64,000 bases of DNA from Amycolatopsis nalaikhensis (GCF_030264295.1 NZ_CP127173.1:10361501-10425500); one strand, 5' to 3'; positions 41,411-50,557 are shown, numbered from the stretch's first letter. Notes: generated by a model from the sequence alone, not told the origin. Made by a program: numbers and translations.

Positions 41411-43126
41411 TCAGCGGCCGAACTGCGCCTCGAACGGCCGGGAGTCGAAGCGGAGCCGGCTGCGGCCCACCGCGTGCACGAGGTTGTCCCAGAACCGGTC
41501 GAACGTCAGCGGCGCGCGGACCGAGTCGAGCACCTCGCGGATCTCCGGCCGGGCGAGCGCGCGCCGCGCCGCCGCGACCTCCTCGCCGTAGACCGCTCCG
41601 CCCGAGGCCGCCGACAGCTCTTCGGGCGTGCCCACCCCGGCGTCCGCGACGGTCCAGGCCACCGACAACAGCTTCTGGTGCCCCGCCGGACGCCCGGGGA
41701 TCGCGAGCGTGTGCGCGGCGAGCGGGCTGGCCAGCCCCAGGTCGTCGACCACGGTCTCCGCGCGCGGCAGCAGCATCCCCGGGAACCCGAGCGCGCCCGG
41801 CGTCGAGATCACCGTGCGCGTCGCCGGGAGCACCACCCACGACCCGTGCGGCGACACCGCCACGACCGGGCCCGCGGTGTTCGCGCGCGCCGCGGCCAGC
41901 TCGGGCAGGTAGCCGGGGACGAGCGCGGCGTCGTCGGCGGTGATCGGGTACTCCTTCGCCGTCGTGTCGACCCAGAACACGCGGGCGTCGCTGATGCCGT
42001 GCGCGCCGATCTTGTGCTGCTCGGCCGAATCCGGCCGCAGGCCGACGGCGCTGGTGACCGTCCAGGCCACGACGGCCACCACGAGCGGCGCCGTCCACCG
42101 GGTCAGCGGCACGACCATCACCGGCAGCAACAGGCAGGTCAGCACCGGCAGCAGCATCCGGGCGTGCATGTAGTCGCCGCCGACGCGGGTCACGTACAGG
42201 CCGAGCAGGAGGCCCGCGAGCACCGGCGCGAGCGCGACGATCAGCGTCTTGCGCTCCAGGCTCCGCAGGGCGAACCCGCCCGCGACGAGCAGCAGCACGA
42301 CGGGCACCAGCAGCCAGTACGAGCCGAAGAAGTCGACGAGGTAGTACCACCCGCGGTCCCAGCGCGCCTGCGTGGCTTCCTTCGCCAGCGCGGTGTTGGG
42401 GGTGATCAGCCCGTAGTAGCCCATCCGGAACACCTGGTAGCCGACGGGCAGCACGCCGGCGAGCACGAGCCAGCCGAGCGCGCGGCGCCACCCGGGCCGG
42501 GCGACGGCCACGAGCGCGGCGAACGCGATCGCGGAGACGAGCGCGAACTCGGGGCGGACCAGCGGGCCGCAGCCGATGAGCAGCGCGGTCGGCCAGGTCC
42601 GGACCGGGCCGCCCGCGGCGTGGCGGACCAGCTGCCACCACACGAGCGACAGCCAGAGCGTGACGAGCCCGGTTTCCAGCCCCGACGTGGCGTAGTCCCA
42701 GAACGGCGGCAGCGCGAGGACGACCAGGCCCCCGGCGGGCACGACCCGGCGGCCCGGGAACAGGCGGCGGGCGCCGTCGAGCCCGAAGAACAGCCCGGCG
42801 ACGGCGGCGAGCAGCCCGGCGAAGACCGCCACCCACTCCAGCCGGAGCCACGGCTGCAGCCCGCCGACGGCGAGGAGGTACGTCCAGAGCGTGCTCGTGT
42901 TGGCTTCGACCCGCTCCCCCGCGTTGAACACCGGCCCGTTCCCGTCGAGCAGGTTCTGGACGGTGCGCAGGACGATCAAGCCGTCGTCGCACACCCACCG
43001 GCGCTGCCAGGCGAGAAAGGCGAAGATCGCGAGGACGATGCCGGTCGTCCACCAGTGGGAAAATCCCTTACCCCGCGGTCTCGCGGCGGTTTCGGGCATC
43101 GGTTCATCGACGACGAGCGAGGCCAT
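41411..43126 (-). CDS. aftB: arabinofuranosyltransferase AftB-like (GT-C, ZomB family)
   Basis: A 571-residue integral-membrane glycosyltransferase. About ten hydrophobic helices follow a short cytoplasmic tail. The first extracytoplasmic loop carries the Asp-Asp of the GT-C family in RRWVCDDGLIVLRTVQNLL and the AftB-typical FNAGERVEANTSTLWTYL. AftB adds terminal beta-1,2-arabinofuranose to arabinogalactan from decaprenyl-phosphoarabinose. ATG 43126 gives the short N-terminus seen in mycobacterial AftB. Longer in-frame starts exist. Its presence implies an arabinogalactan wall. Confidence 0.85.
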   Translation of the reverse strand: MASLVVDEPMPETAARPRGKGFSHWWTTGIVLAIFAFLAWQRRWVCDDGLIVLRTVQNLLDGNGPVFNAGERVEANTSTLWTYLLAVGGLQPWLRLEWVAVFAGLLAAVAGLFFGLDGARRLFPGRRVVPAGGLVVLALPPFWDYATSGLETGLVTLWLSLVWWQLVRHAAGGPVRTWPTALLIGCGPLVRPEFALVSAIAFAALVAVARPGWRRALGWLVLAGVLPVGYQVFRMGYYGLITPNTALAKEATQARWDRGWYYLVDFFGSYWLLVPVVLLLVAGGFALRSLERKTLIVALAPVLAGLLLGLYVTRVGGDYMHARMLLPVLTCLLLPVMVVPLTRWTAPLVVAVVAWTVTSAVGLRPDSAEQHKIGAHGISDARVFWVDTTAKEYPITADDAALVPGYLPELAAARANTAGPVVAVSPHGSWVVLPATRTVISTPGALGFPGMLLPRAETVVDDLGLASPLAAHTLAIPGRPAGHQKLLSVAWTVADAGVGTPEELSAASGGAVYGEEVAAARRALARPEIREVLDSVRAPLTFDRFWDNLVHAVGRSRLRFDSRPFEAQFGR

Positions 43127-43286
43127 TCGAGCGGTTCCCTCCCCGGTGCCGCACGAAAAGTGCGTGACGAGGGGGAACAGGTTTTCGATCCCCCTGACCA
43201 CGAACATTAACTCGAACGAGTGAAATCGAGACGACGGGGGTGCCCGTACGGCCGAAAGGACTAGTGAGCCGCGAACGAAAACCGCG

Positions 43287-43988
43287 TTACGCAGGTGGGG
43301 AATCCCGGAATACGTGATGCCGGTCATGGGTGAATGCGTTTTCCGTCAGTGCGGAGAGAAACCCGTCCGCCGCCGGGGTGCGGTGGCCGCCCGGGCGACG
43401 GACGGCGACCACCGGCACGCGAGCGTCCAGCCCGGCGACGTCCACCGTGCGGAGGCTGCCGATCCGCAGTTCCTCGCGGATGCTCGCCAGCGGCATCAAC
43501 GCGACGCCCAGCCCGGCCTCGATCAGGCGTTTCTGCGCGGTCAGGCTGTCGACGGTCGTGATGATGGGGTGCGTGAGGCCCGCCGCCAGGTGGTGTTCCA
43601 CCAGCCCCCGGTAGGAGCCGGAGCCGCCGCGTTCCGCCGGGAAGTCGGCGTCGGGGTGGTAGCGCACGCCGAGGTCCGCTTCGCCGCTGCGGACGAGCGC
43701 GCTGACTTCGCGGCTGGTGGCGGTGCGCAGGTCCACGTCGACTCGGTGTTCCGCCGTGTACGCCCGCAGCGCGTCGACGACGTGGGAGTCGGCGAGGGCG
43801 CCGACGAGGGCGAGCCGGAAGGAGGTGCCCCGTTCCCGCACGGCGCGTTCGCCGTCGCGGATGGCGGCGAGGGCGGCTTCGGCGTGCGGGGGCAGGGCGC
43901 GGGGGCCCGTCCGCTCGAAGAGGGTGGCGCCGAGCCCGCGTTCCAGCTCGTGGATCCGGCAGCTGGCGGTGGGCTGCGAGCGGTGCAA
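43287..43988 (-). pseudogene. LysR-type regulator remnant
   Basis: The reading begins inside the DNA-binding helix (LHRSQPTASCRIHELERGLG). About 28 residues of the wing-helix start are absent, because an in-frame TGA lies just upstream and no frame there encodes them. The effector domain is also short: YHPDADFPAERGGSGSYRG joins segments that are normally about 40 residues apart. The C-terminal part is normal. It is divergent from the PEP mutase-like gene, which it once may have regulated. DNA binding is unlikely as it stands. Confidence 0.75.
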
Positions 43989-44071
43989 CCGTCACCCGAT
44001 CCGTATTCCTGATGGGATGGTGCGAAAACTATGCATTTGTCCGATGGCGCGGGCGGCGGGAAGCTGAGGAC

Positions 44072-44863
44072 ATGACGACCGCTGACCGGTTCCGCGCGCT
44101 GCACGAGCGCCCCGAGCCCTTCCTGCTGCCGAACCCGTGGGACGCCGGAACGGCCCGGCTGCTGGCTCACCTGGGGTTCCCGGCCCTGGCGACCACGAGC
44201 CTGGGCGTGGCGAACGTGGTGGGCCGGACCCGCGCCACCCGCGCGGAGATCCTGGCGAACTGCCGCGAGATCGTGGAGGCGACGCCGTTGCCGGTGAACG
44301 CGGACCTCGAGAACGGTTTCGCCGACGACCCGGCCGAGGCGGCGAAGATGATCGACGCGGCCGCCGACGCCGGCGTGGTGGGTGCGTCCATCGAGGACCA
44401 CACGGGCGACAGCCGGAACCCGATCTACGAGTTCGGCCTGGCGGTGGACCGCGTCCGAGCGGCGGTCGAGACGGCCCGCGCCCGCTCGGTGGTGCTCACC
44501 GCCCGCTGCGAGAACCTTTGGCTGGGGGCCGACACCCTCGCCGACACGATCCGTCGTCTGCAGGCGTACGAGGAGGCGGGCGCGGACGTGCTGTATGCGC
44601 CGGGCTTGCGGACGCTGGAGGAGATACGCGCGGTCGTGACGTCGGTGGGCAAGCCGGTCAACGTGGTGATGGGCTTCGCGGACCCGTCGATCACGCTGGA
44701 GCAGCTGGCGGAGATCGGGGTACGCCGCATCAGCATCGGGGCGGCGCTGTCCCGGCTGGCGTTGAAGTCCTTTATGGATGGTGCACGGGAGATGCGCGCC
44801 GGGCGGTTCGGGTTCGTCGCCGAGCTGCCGCCGATTTCGGAGCTGCAGCAAGCCTTCGAGTGA
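44072..44863 (+). CDS. isocitrate lyase/PEP mutase family protein
   Basis: A 263-residue TIM-barrel enzyme. PEP mutase-family residues are visible in LPNPWDAGTARLLAHLGFPALATTS, VNADLENGFADDPAEA and GVVGASIEDHTGD. The KKCGH signature of true isocitrate lyase is absent. Relatives cleave or rearrange C-C or C-P bonds of 2-methylisocitrate, oxaloacetate or phosphonates. The reaction here cannot be fixed. ATG 44072 follows GAGGA. It faces the LysR remnant. Confidence 0.85.
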   Translation: MTTADRFRALHERPEPFLLPNPWDAGTARLLAHLGFPALATTSLGVANVVGRTRATRAEILANCREIVEATPLPVNADLENGFADDPAEAAKMIDAAADAGVVGASIEDHTGDSRNPIYEFGLAVDRVRAAVETARARSVVLTARCENLWLGADTLADTIRRLQAYEEAGADVLYAPGLRTLEEIRAVVTSVGKPVNVVMGFADPSITLEQLAEIGVRRISIGAALSRLALKSFMDGAREMRAGRFGFVAELPPISELQQAFE

Positions 44864-44872
44864 GCCGGGCCG

Positions 44873-45190
44873 TCAGGTTTCGTCGATCCGGACGGACAAG
44901 CCGAGGCTGGTGAAAGTGCCGGTGAGACGGGTGAGGTCAGCGGGTTCGACGGTTCCGGCGAACACGGCGGCCCCGTCGCCGTCCGAGAAGAACCGGAGCT
45001 GCGCCCACGTGTGCTCGACTTCGTACTCGTCGCGGGACGACTTGCGGGCGCGCCAGCCTGCCCGCGCGAAAGTCCGCGCCAGCTCCTCGGGACTGTGGTC
45101 GCCGAGCACCAGCCCGTAGACGTTGGTGTCGCGGGAGGCGAGCTCGCCGTCGAGCCGCGGACCTTCGGTACCGCCGGAAGTGATCTCCAT
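44873..45190 (-). CDS. hypothetical protein
   Basis: About 105 residues from ATG 45190, or 113 from GTG 45214; neither start has a clear ribosome site. The protein is small, acidic and mixed alpha/beta (VYGLVLGDHSPEELARTFARAGW; WAQLRFFSDGDGAAVFAGTV). There is no signal peptide or metal motif. It resembles no family I can name. It lies between the PEP mutase-like gene (convergent) and nrdJ (same strand, downstream of it). Confidence 0.6.
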   Translation of the reverse strand: MEITSGGTEGPRLDGELASRDTNVYGLVLGDHSPEELARTFARAGWRARKSSRDEYEVEHTWAQLRFFSDGDGAAVFAGTVEPADLTRLTGTFTSLGLSVRIDET

Positions 45191-45240
45191 GAGCCGAAGG
45201 AGCCGGGCGGGCACTCCACGCGCCCGCCCGGCTCCGGTCG

Positions 45241-48057
45241 TCAGCTACAACCCGAGGTCGCGCCGCAGCCTTCGCACGCGTAGCACGAACCCGCCGGGCG
45301 CATCTTTGTTCCGCATGTCATGCACAGCGGGGCGTCCGCCGCCTTGCCGAGGCGCAGCTCCATCAGCTCCGTTGTCGTCTGGGCCTCTCGGTGGGGGTGC
45401 TCCTGCTCCTCCGCGTGCGGCTCCGGCGATGAGTCCACTGTGGAACGCAACGCCTCGATGTCCACATTCGGCGTGCCGCCGTAGTTCGCCTCGACTTCCG
45501 CCGACCGCTCGTCCGCCGACAGGATCCCCAGCTGCGAGCGCTTTTCGTACGGCAGGTAGTCCAACGCCAGCCTGCGGAACAGGTAGTCCATCACGCTCGT
45601 CGCGATGCGGATGTCCGGGTCGTCGGTCATGCCCGCCGGCTCGAAACGCAGGTTCGAGAACTTCGAAACGTAGAACTCCAGCGGGATGCCGTGCTGCAGA
45701 CCGACCGAAATGGACATCGAGAACGCGTCCATCACGCCCGCCAGCGTCGAACCCTGCTTGCCCAGCTTGACGAAGATCTCGCCGAGGCCGTCGTCCGGGT
45801 ACGAGCCCGCCGTCAGGTAGCCCTCCGCGCCGCCGACCGTGAACGACACCGTCTGGCTCGGGCGCTTCTTCGGCAGGCGCTTGCGGACCGGGCGGTACTC
45901 GACGACCTTCTCCGGCTCCGCCGCGTCGGCGGCCTTCTCCTTCTTCGCCGTCGACAGCGGCTGGCCCACCTTGCAGTTGTCGCGGTAGATGGCCAGTGCC
46001 TTGAGGCCGAGCTTCCAGCCCTGGAAGTAGATCTCCTCGACCTCTTCGACCGTCGCCGACTCCGGCATGTTGACCGTCTTCGAGATCGCGCCCGACAGGA
46101 ACGGCTGCACCGCCGCCATCATCCGGACGTGGCCCATCGGCGCGATCGACCGCTCGCCGACCGCGCAGTCGAACACCTCGTAGTGCTCCGGGCGCAGCCC
46201 CGGCGCGTCGACCACGTGGCCGTGCTGCGCCACGTACTCGACGATCGCCTCGACCTGCTCGTCCTGGTAGCCCAGCGCCGTCAGCGCGCGCGGCACCGTC
46301 TGGTTGACGATCTGCATCGACCCGCCGCCGACGAGCTTCTTGAACTTCACCAGCGAGAAGTCCGGCTCGATCCCGGTCGTGTCGCAGTCCATCATGAAGC
46401 CGATGGTGCCCGTCGGCGCCAGCACCGACGCCTGCGCGTTGCGCCAGCCGTGCTTCGTGCCGATGTCGATGCCCTTCTTCCACTCCTCCGTCGCCAGCGC
46501 GCGGACCGCGGCGTCGTTCGAGTGGTAGGTGCGGACGAGCTCGTTCGCCGCCGCGTGCTTGCGCATCACGCGCTGGTGCGCCTCGGCGTTGCGCGCGTAA
46601 CCCTCGTACGCGCCCACCGCCTGGGCCATCTCCGCCGAACGCCGGTACGAAACACCCGTCATCAGCGACGTGATCGCCGCCGCGAGCGCGCGGCCGCCGT
46701 CGGAGTCGTACGCGTGGCCCAGCGCCATCAGCAGTGCGCCCAGGTTCGCGTAGCCGATGCCGAGCTGGCGGAACTTCCGCGTGGTGTCGGCGATCGGCTC
46801 GGTCGGGAAGTCCGCGAAGCAGATCGAGATGTCCATCGCCGTGATCACGAACTCGACGGCGCGGGCGAACAGCGGCGCGTCGAACGTGCCCTCGGGCGTG
46901 ACGAACTTGAGCAGGTTCAGCGACGCGAGGTTGCAGCTCGAGTTGTCGAGGTGCATGTACTCGCTGCACGGGTTCGACGCGGTGATCCGGCCCGACTCCG
47001 GGCAGGTGTGCCAGTCGTTGATCGTGCCGTCGTACTGGATGCCGGGGTCGGCGCACTCCCACGCCGCCTGGGCGATGGTCCGGAACAGCTTCTTCGCGTC
47101 GGTCCGGTCGATCACCTCGCCGGTGAGCCGGGCGCGCAGGCCGAAGTCGGTGCCGTTCTCCACCGCCTGCATGAACTCGTCGGACACGCGGACCGAGTTG
47201 TTCGCGTTCTGGTACTGCACCGAGGAGATGTCCGCGCCGGAGAGGTCCATGTCGAACCCGGCGTCGCGGAGGACCTTGATCTTCTCCTCTTCGCGCGCCT
47301 TGGTCTGGACGAACTCCTCGATGTCCGGGTGGTCGACGTCGAGCACGACCATCTTCGCCGCGCGCCGGGTGGCGCCGCCGGACTTGATGGTGCCCGCGGA
47401 AGCGTCGGCGCCGCGCATGAACGAGACCGGGCCCGACGCGGTGCCGCCGGAGGTCAGCAGCTCCTTCGAGGAGCGGATGCGGGAGAGGTTGAGGCCGGCG
47501 CCGGAGCCGCCCTTGAAGATCAGGCCCTCCTCGCGGTACCAGTTGAGGATCGACTCCATCGTGTCGTCGACGGCGAGGATGAAGCAGGCGCTCACCTGCT
47601 GCTTGGACGCCGTGCCGACGTTGAACCAGACCGGGGAGTTGAAGCTGAAGACCTGGTGCAGCAGCATCCAGGTGAGCTCGTGCTCGAAGATCTCGAGGTC
47701 CTGCGGCGTGGCGAAGTAGCCGTGGTCGCGCGCGGCCTTGACGTAGGTCTTCACGACCCGGTCGATGAGCTGCTTGAGGCTGCGTTCGCGCTGCGGGCTG
47801 CCGACGGCGCCGCGGAAGTACTTGCTGGTGACGATGTTGGTCGCGTTGACCGACCAGAACTCGGGGAACTCCACGCCGCGCTGCTCGAAGTTGACCGAGC
47901 CGTCGCGCCAGTTGGTCATCACGACGTCCCGCTGCTCCCAGGTGACCTGGTCGTACGGGTGCTGGCCCTCGGTCGTGAAGACGCGCTGCACGCTCAGCCC
48001 GCCGGCGGCCTTGCTCTTCTTGCCGGCGGCCGCGCCGGCTCCCACGGTTTCGGTCAT
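45241..48057 (-). CDS. nrdJ: adenosylcobalamin-dependent ribonucleotide reductase (class II)
   Basis: A 938-residue class II reductase that makes deoxyribonucleotides using adenosylcobalamin. The active-site Asn-Cys-Glu triad is in NPCSE. Redox Cys candidates are in SACFIL and SSCNLAS. The C-terminus carries two CxxC pairs (CMTCGTKM; CYACEGCG) for reduction by thioredoxin. ATG 48057 (MTETVGAG) lies 31 bases after nrdR, so nrdR-nrdJ is an operon. NrdR repression is expected. A copy of the palindrome core is at 45434-45444. Confidence 0.94.
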   Translation of the reverse strand: MTETVGAGAAAGKKSKAAGGLSVQRVFTTEGQHPYDQVTWEQRDVVMTNWRDGSVNFEQRGVEFPEFWSVNATNIVTSKYFRGAVGSPQRERSLKQLIDRVVKTYVKAARDHGYFATPQDLEIFEHELTWMLLHQVFSFNSPVWFNVGTASKQQVSACFILAVDDTMESILNWYREEGLIFKGGSGAGLNLSRIRSSKELLTSGGTASGPVSFMRGADASAGTIKSGGATRRAAKMVVLDVDHPDIEEFVQTKAREEEKIKVLRDAGFDMDLSGADISSVQYQNANNSVRVSDEFMQAVENGTDFGLRARLTGEVIDRTDAKKLFRTIAQAAWECADPGIQYDGTINDWHTCPESGRITASNPCSEYMHLDNSSCNLASLNLLKFVTPEGTFDAPLFARAVEFVITAMDISICFADFPTEPIADTTRKFRQLGIGYANLGALLMALGHAYDSDGGRALAAAITSLMTGVSYRRSAEMAQAVGAYEGYARNAEAHQRVMRKHAAANELVRTYHSNDAAVRALATEEWKKGIDIGTKHGWRNAQASVLAPTGTIGFMMDCDTTGIEPDFSLVKFKKLVGGGSMQIVNQTVPRALTALGYQDEQVEAIVEYVAQHGHVVDAPGLRPEHYEVFDCAVGERSIAPMGHVRMMAAVQPFLSGAISKTVNMPESATVEEVEEIYFQGWKLGLKALAIYRDNCKVGQPLSTAKKEKAADAAEPEKVVEYRPVRKRLPKKRPSQTVSFTVGGAEGYLTAGSYPDDGLGEIFVKLGKQGSTLAGVMDAFSMSISVGLQHGIPLEFYVSKFSNLRFEPAGMTDDPDIRIATSVMDYLFRRLALDYLPYEKRSQLGILSADERSAEVEANYGGTPNVDIEALRSTVDSSPEPHAEEQEHPHREAQTTTELMELRLGKAADAPLCMTCGTKMRPAGSCYACEGCGATSGCS
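45433..45445. other. 13-base palindrome GTCCACWGTGGAC, copy 4
   Basis: This copy lies in nrdJ, with the 11-base core exact and the last base A instead of C. The coding strand reads Ser-Thr-Val-Asp. Confidence 0.65.
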
Positions 48058-48088
48058 CGGTCGATCCCTCACTCCCGCAGCGGGACGG

Positions 48089-48583
48089 CTAGTCGCCGTC
48101 TTCGCGCTGATCGCTCTCCTTCTGGGCAGCAGAACCCGCCATGGCCTCACGAAGATCGGCGATCTCCTTCTCGAAGTCCTCGACCGAGGAGAAGGACCGG
48201 TAGACGCTGGCGAACCGAAGGTAGGCGACCCCGTCGAGCTCACGCAGCGGGCCCAGGATGGCCAGGCCGACCTCGTGGCTCGGGATCTCCGCCAGCCCGG
48301 CGGAGCGGATCGACTCCTCCACGCGCTGCGCGAGCTGCTGCAGCGCGTCGTCGTCGACCGGCCTGCCCTGGCAGGCGCGGCGGACGCCGCTCACCACCTT
48401 GTCCCGGCTGAACTGTTCGGTGACCCCGGACCGCTTGACGACGGCGAGCACCATCGTCTCCGACGTCGTGAACCGCCGTCCGCACGACGCGCACGAGCGC
48501 CGCCTGCGGATCGCCTGGCCTTCATCCACCTCTCGGGAGTCGACGACCCGAGAGTCCGCATGCCGGCAGAACGGGCACCTCAT
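48089..48583 (-). CDS. nrdR: transcriptional repressor NrdR
   Basis: A 164-residue regulator of ribonucleotide reductase genes. The zinc ribbon uses Cys3, Cys6, Cys31 and Cys34. An ATP-cone (about 46-136; LAVVKRSGVTEQFSRDKVVSGVRRAC) senses ATP/dATP. The charged C-terminus (QKESDQREDGD) is longer than usual. It is first in an operon with nrdJ and probably autoregulated through the site at 48778. Confidence 0.95.
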   Translation of the reverse strand: MRCPFCRHADSRVVDSREVDEGQAIRRRRSCASCGRRFTTSETMVLAVVKRSGVTEQFSRDKVVSGVRRACQGRPVDDDALQQLAQRVEESIRSAGLAEIPSHEVGLAILGPLRELDGVAYLRFASVYRSFSSVEDFEKEIADLREAMAGSAAQKESDQREDGD

Positions 48584-49064
48584 CCGCCGATCACCTTCCC
48601 CTCCGCGCCGGCCGCCCCGGTCGACGTCCGCGGCCGCCACGCGCGGCCGCTGCCCGAGCACCCGGTACCCCTGCACCTGGTGATCGACTTGTGGACATCC
48701 GGTGGGTAAAGGCCGACCAGCTGTGGACAACTGCTGCCCAGTCTACCCCAACCTGTGGACCAACTACAGCGGTGTAACTACTACATATAGCGGGCGAGCG
48801 TAGAACTCGGCGGAGGTGCGCGCAAGCGACACGGCGGGTTTCGAGCACGCCTGGGTGAGCTTGGGCCGACCGCCGCCCGGAGGCTCGGACGCGCTTCGCC
48901 GGACGCCGGACCGCCGCGGCGCGGAGGCCGGAGCGACGTCACCCTGGTGGAGCAGCGGAACCCGCGCGCCGCACACCCCGCGGCCGGTGCCGCGGGCCCG
49001 GCGGGACGCCGCCGTCCGCGTGACCGATGGTTTCACCGGAGCGGGTGATTCTCGGCGGGCGGGG
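48584..49064. promoter_or_regulatory. nrdRJ upstream region with phased DnaA-like boxes and an NrdR box
   Basis: These 481 bases hold no gene I would support. TGTGGAC direct repeats start at 48690, 48722 and 48754, exactly 32 bases apart. The middle one is a perfect actinobacterial DnaA box (TTGTCCACA on the minus strand). CTACATATAG at 48781-48790 matches the NrdR core CwAtATaTwG with one mismatch. No second full NrdR box is apparent. The part from about 48830 to 49064 is GC-rich and shows nothing recognisable. Confidence 0.7.
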
Positions 49065-49532
49065 TCAGGGCGCGGGCACGGCATCGGCGACCGGGACCGT
49101 CAGCGGCAGCCCGGGCACCAGGACGGCCCGGTCCAGCCGGTTGAGCTCCTTGATCCGGGCGACGACCGCACCCGGCTCGCTGTCCGGGGCGAACCGCGCG
49201 GCCAGCGAGGACAGCGTGTCGCCCGGCCCGACCGACACCGTCGCGGTCCGCTCCGGCACCGGAGCGCCCGCGCCACCGCCCCCGAACAGCCCCAACCCGG
49301 TGACCACGAGGCAGCTCGCGACGGCGAGCGCGGCGAGCCACGGCCACCGCACCGGCACCCGCCGGGGCGCCGCGCAGGGCGCGCCGGCCGGACGGCGGCC
49401 CGCCACGACCCGCGCGCGTGTCGGCGGGCGCTGGACCTCACCGCGTCGCCCGCGCAGCACGCGCACGGGACGGGGCTGCGCCGGGACCGGGGTCGCCGGG
49501 CGGGCGTGCCCGCGTTCGGCCAGAATGGACAT
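49065..49532 (-). CDS. LysM domain membrane protein, ChiZ/Rv2719c-like
   Basis: A 155-residue protein. A basic Arg/Pro-rich cytoplasmic tail of about 65 residues precedes one membrane helix (WPWLAALAVASCLVVTGLGLF). A C-terminal LysM peptidoglycan-binding domain follows (ATVSVGPGDTLSSLAARF; ELNRLDRAVLVPGLPLTVP). The divergent position beside lexA is that of mycobacterial Rv2719c, a DNA-damage-induced wall protein that inhibits division. ATG 49532 follows GAGGAGG. Shared SOS boxes suggest induction on DNA damage. Confidence 0.87.
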   Translation of the reverse strand: MSILAERGHARPATPVPAQPRPVRVLRGRRGEVQRPPTRARVVAGRRPAGAPCAAPRRVPVRWPWLAALAVASCLVVTGLGLFGGGGAGAPVPERTATVSVGPGDTLSSLAARFAPDSEPGAVVARIKELNRLDRAVLVPGLPLTVPVADAVPAP

Positions 49533-49597
49533 CCGAACCTCCTCGAAACCCTGGTGTCCGCCCCTTTCCGGGGCCGGAGCCGGCCCGTGGATCAAGG

Positions 49598-49613
49598 TCG
49601 AACAGGCGTTCTA
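49598..49613. promoter_or_regulatory. LexA (SOS) box 1
   Basis: TCGAACAGGCGTTCTA matches the actinobacterial SOS box TCGAACnnnnGTTCGA at all but one position. It lies 66 bases upstream of the LysM gene start, so it probably governs that side. Confidence 0.75.
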
Positions 49614-49677
49614 TCGAACGCCCGTGCGAAGGTCTACCACCTACCACCGACAAAATCGAGCGGACACGGCGTGTCGA

Positions 49678-49693
49678 TCGAACAGATGTTTGA
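49678..49693. promoter_or_regulatory. LexA (SOS) box 2
   Basis: TCGAACAGATGTTTGA fits the common variant CGAACnnnnGTTYG fully. It lies 132 bases upstream of lexA, consistent with lexA autoregulation. Confidence 0.85.
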
Positions 49694-49825
49694 AATCGTC
49701 GTGCCCGGGGGCTAACGTCGGTGACCAGGGCATCTGCCGGGCAGGTGCCGCCGGCGAGGCTGCCCGCACCCGGCGGGCGGCGGCCGGCGCGCGATACGTG
49801 CAGCGAACGTCTGGGAGGCGACGCA

Positions 49826-50551
49826 GTGGCGAAGGAGAACAAGGCGGGCAGGACCAGTGGGTCCCCCGGTGGCTCGGGCAAGGTGCACGCCATGCCCGAG
49901 GTGTACGACGTGGACGAGACGCTGACCGTCCGCCAGCAGCAGGTGCTCGACGTGATCCGCACGTGGGTGAGCCGGTTCGGCTACCCGCCGAGCGTCCGCG
50001 AAATCGGCGAGGCGGTCGGGCTGACGTCGACGTCGTCGGTCTCGCACCAGCTGCGCGCGTTGCAGCGCAAGGGTTATCTGCGCCGGGACGCGAACCGCCC
50101 GCGCGCGGTCGGCGTCCTCGCGGCCACCGACGACAACCCCATGGGCATCGAGATGGACCAGCAGCCGGTCATGCCGAAGGCGGCGTACGTGCCGCTGGTC
50201 GGCCGGATCGCCGCCGGTGGCCCGGTGCTGGCCGAGCAGGCCATCGAGGACGTCTTCCCGCTGCCGCGGGAGATCGTCGGCGAGGGCGAGCTCTTCCTGC
50301 TCAAGGTCACCGGTGACTCGATGGTCGACGCGGCCATCACCGACGGCGACTGGGTCGTCGTCCGGCAGCAGCCGGACGCGGACAACGGCGAGATCGTCGC
50401 GGCGATGATCGACGGCGAGGCCACGGTCAAGACGTTCAAGCGCAAGGGCGGCCACATCTGGCTGATGCCGCACAACGAGGCGTACGAGCCGATCCCCGGC
50501 GACGACGCCACGGTGCTCGGCAAGGTCGTCGCGGTCCTGCGACGTCTTTGA
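49826..50551 (+). CDS. lexA: LexA repressor
   Basis: A 241-residue SOS repressor. The winged helix is at about 33-95 (RQQQVLDVIRTWVSRFGYPPSVREIGEAVGL). The RecA-stimulated cleavage bond is Ala130-Gly131 (RIAAGGPV), with catalytic Ser165 (GDSMVDAAI) and Lys202. GTG 49826 is chosen because GGGAGG lies eight bases before it. The 25 or so extra N-terminal residues are usual in actinobacteria. Two SOS boxes lie in the intergenic DNA shared with the LysM gene. Confidence 0.96.
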   Translation: MAKENKAGRTSGSPGGSGKVHAMPEVYDVDETLTVRQQQVLDVIRTWVSRFGYPPSVREIGEAVGLTSTSSVSHQLRALQRKGYLRRDANRPRAVGVLAATDDNPMGIEMDQQPVMPKAAYVPLVGRIAAGGPVLAEQAIEDVFPLPREIVGEGELFLLKVTGDSMVDAAITDGDWVVVRQQPDADNGEIVAAMIDGEATVKTFKRKGGHIWLMPHNEAYEPIPGDDATVLGKVVAVLRRL

Positions 50552-50557
50552 GAGGAC

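Noticed and set aside
48690..48762. A chromosomal replication origin
   Set aside because: Only three DnaA-like boxes are present, with no AT-rich unwinding region and no dnaA or dnaN nearby. A promoter role is more likely.
48831..49064. Cobalamin riboswitch upstream of nrdRJ
   Set aside because: No B12-box or matching helices were found; the sequence is simply GC-rich. NrdJ uses B12 but need not be controlled by it.
49614..49629. A third SOS box (TCGAAC followed by GTGCGA)
   Set aside because: The second half-site deviates from GTTCGA, and the two better boxes already account for both genes.
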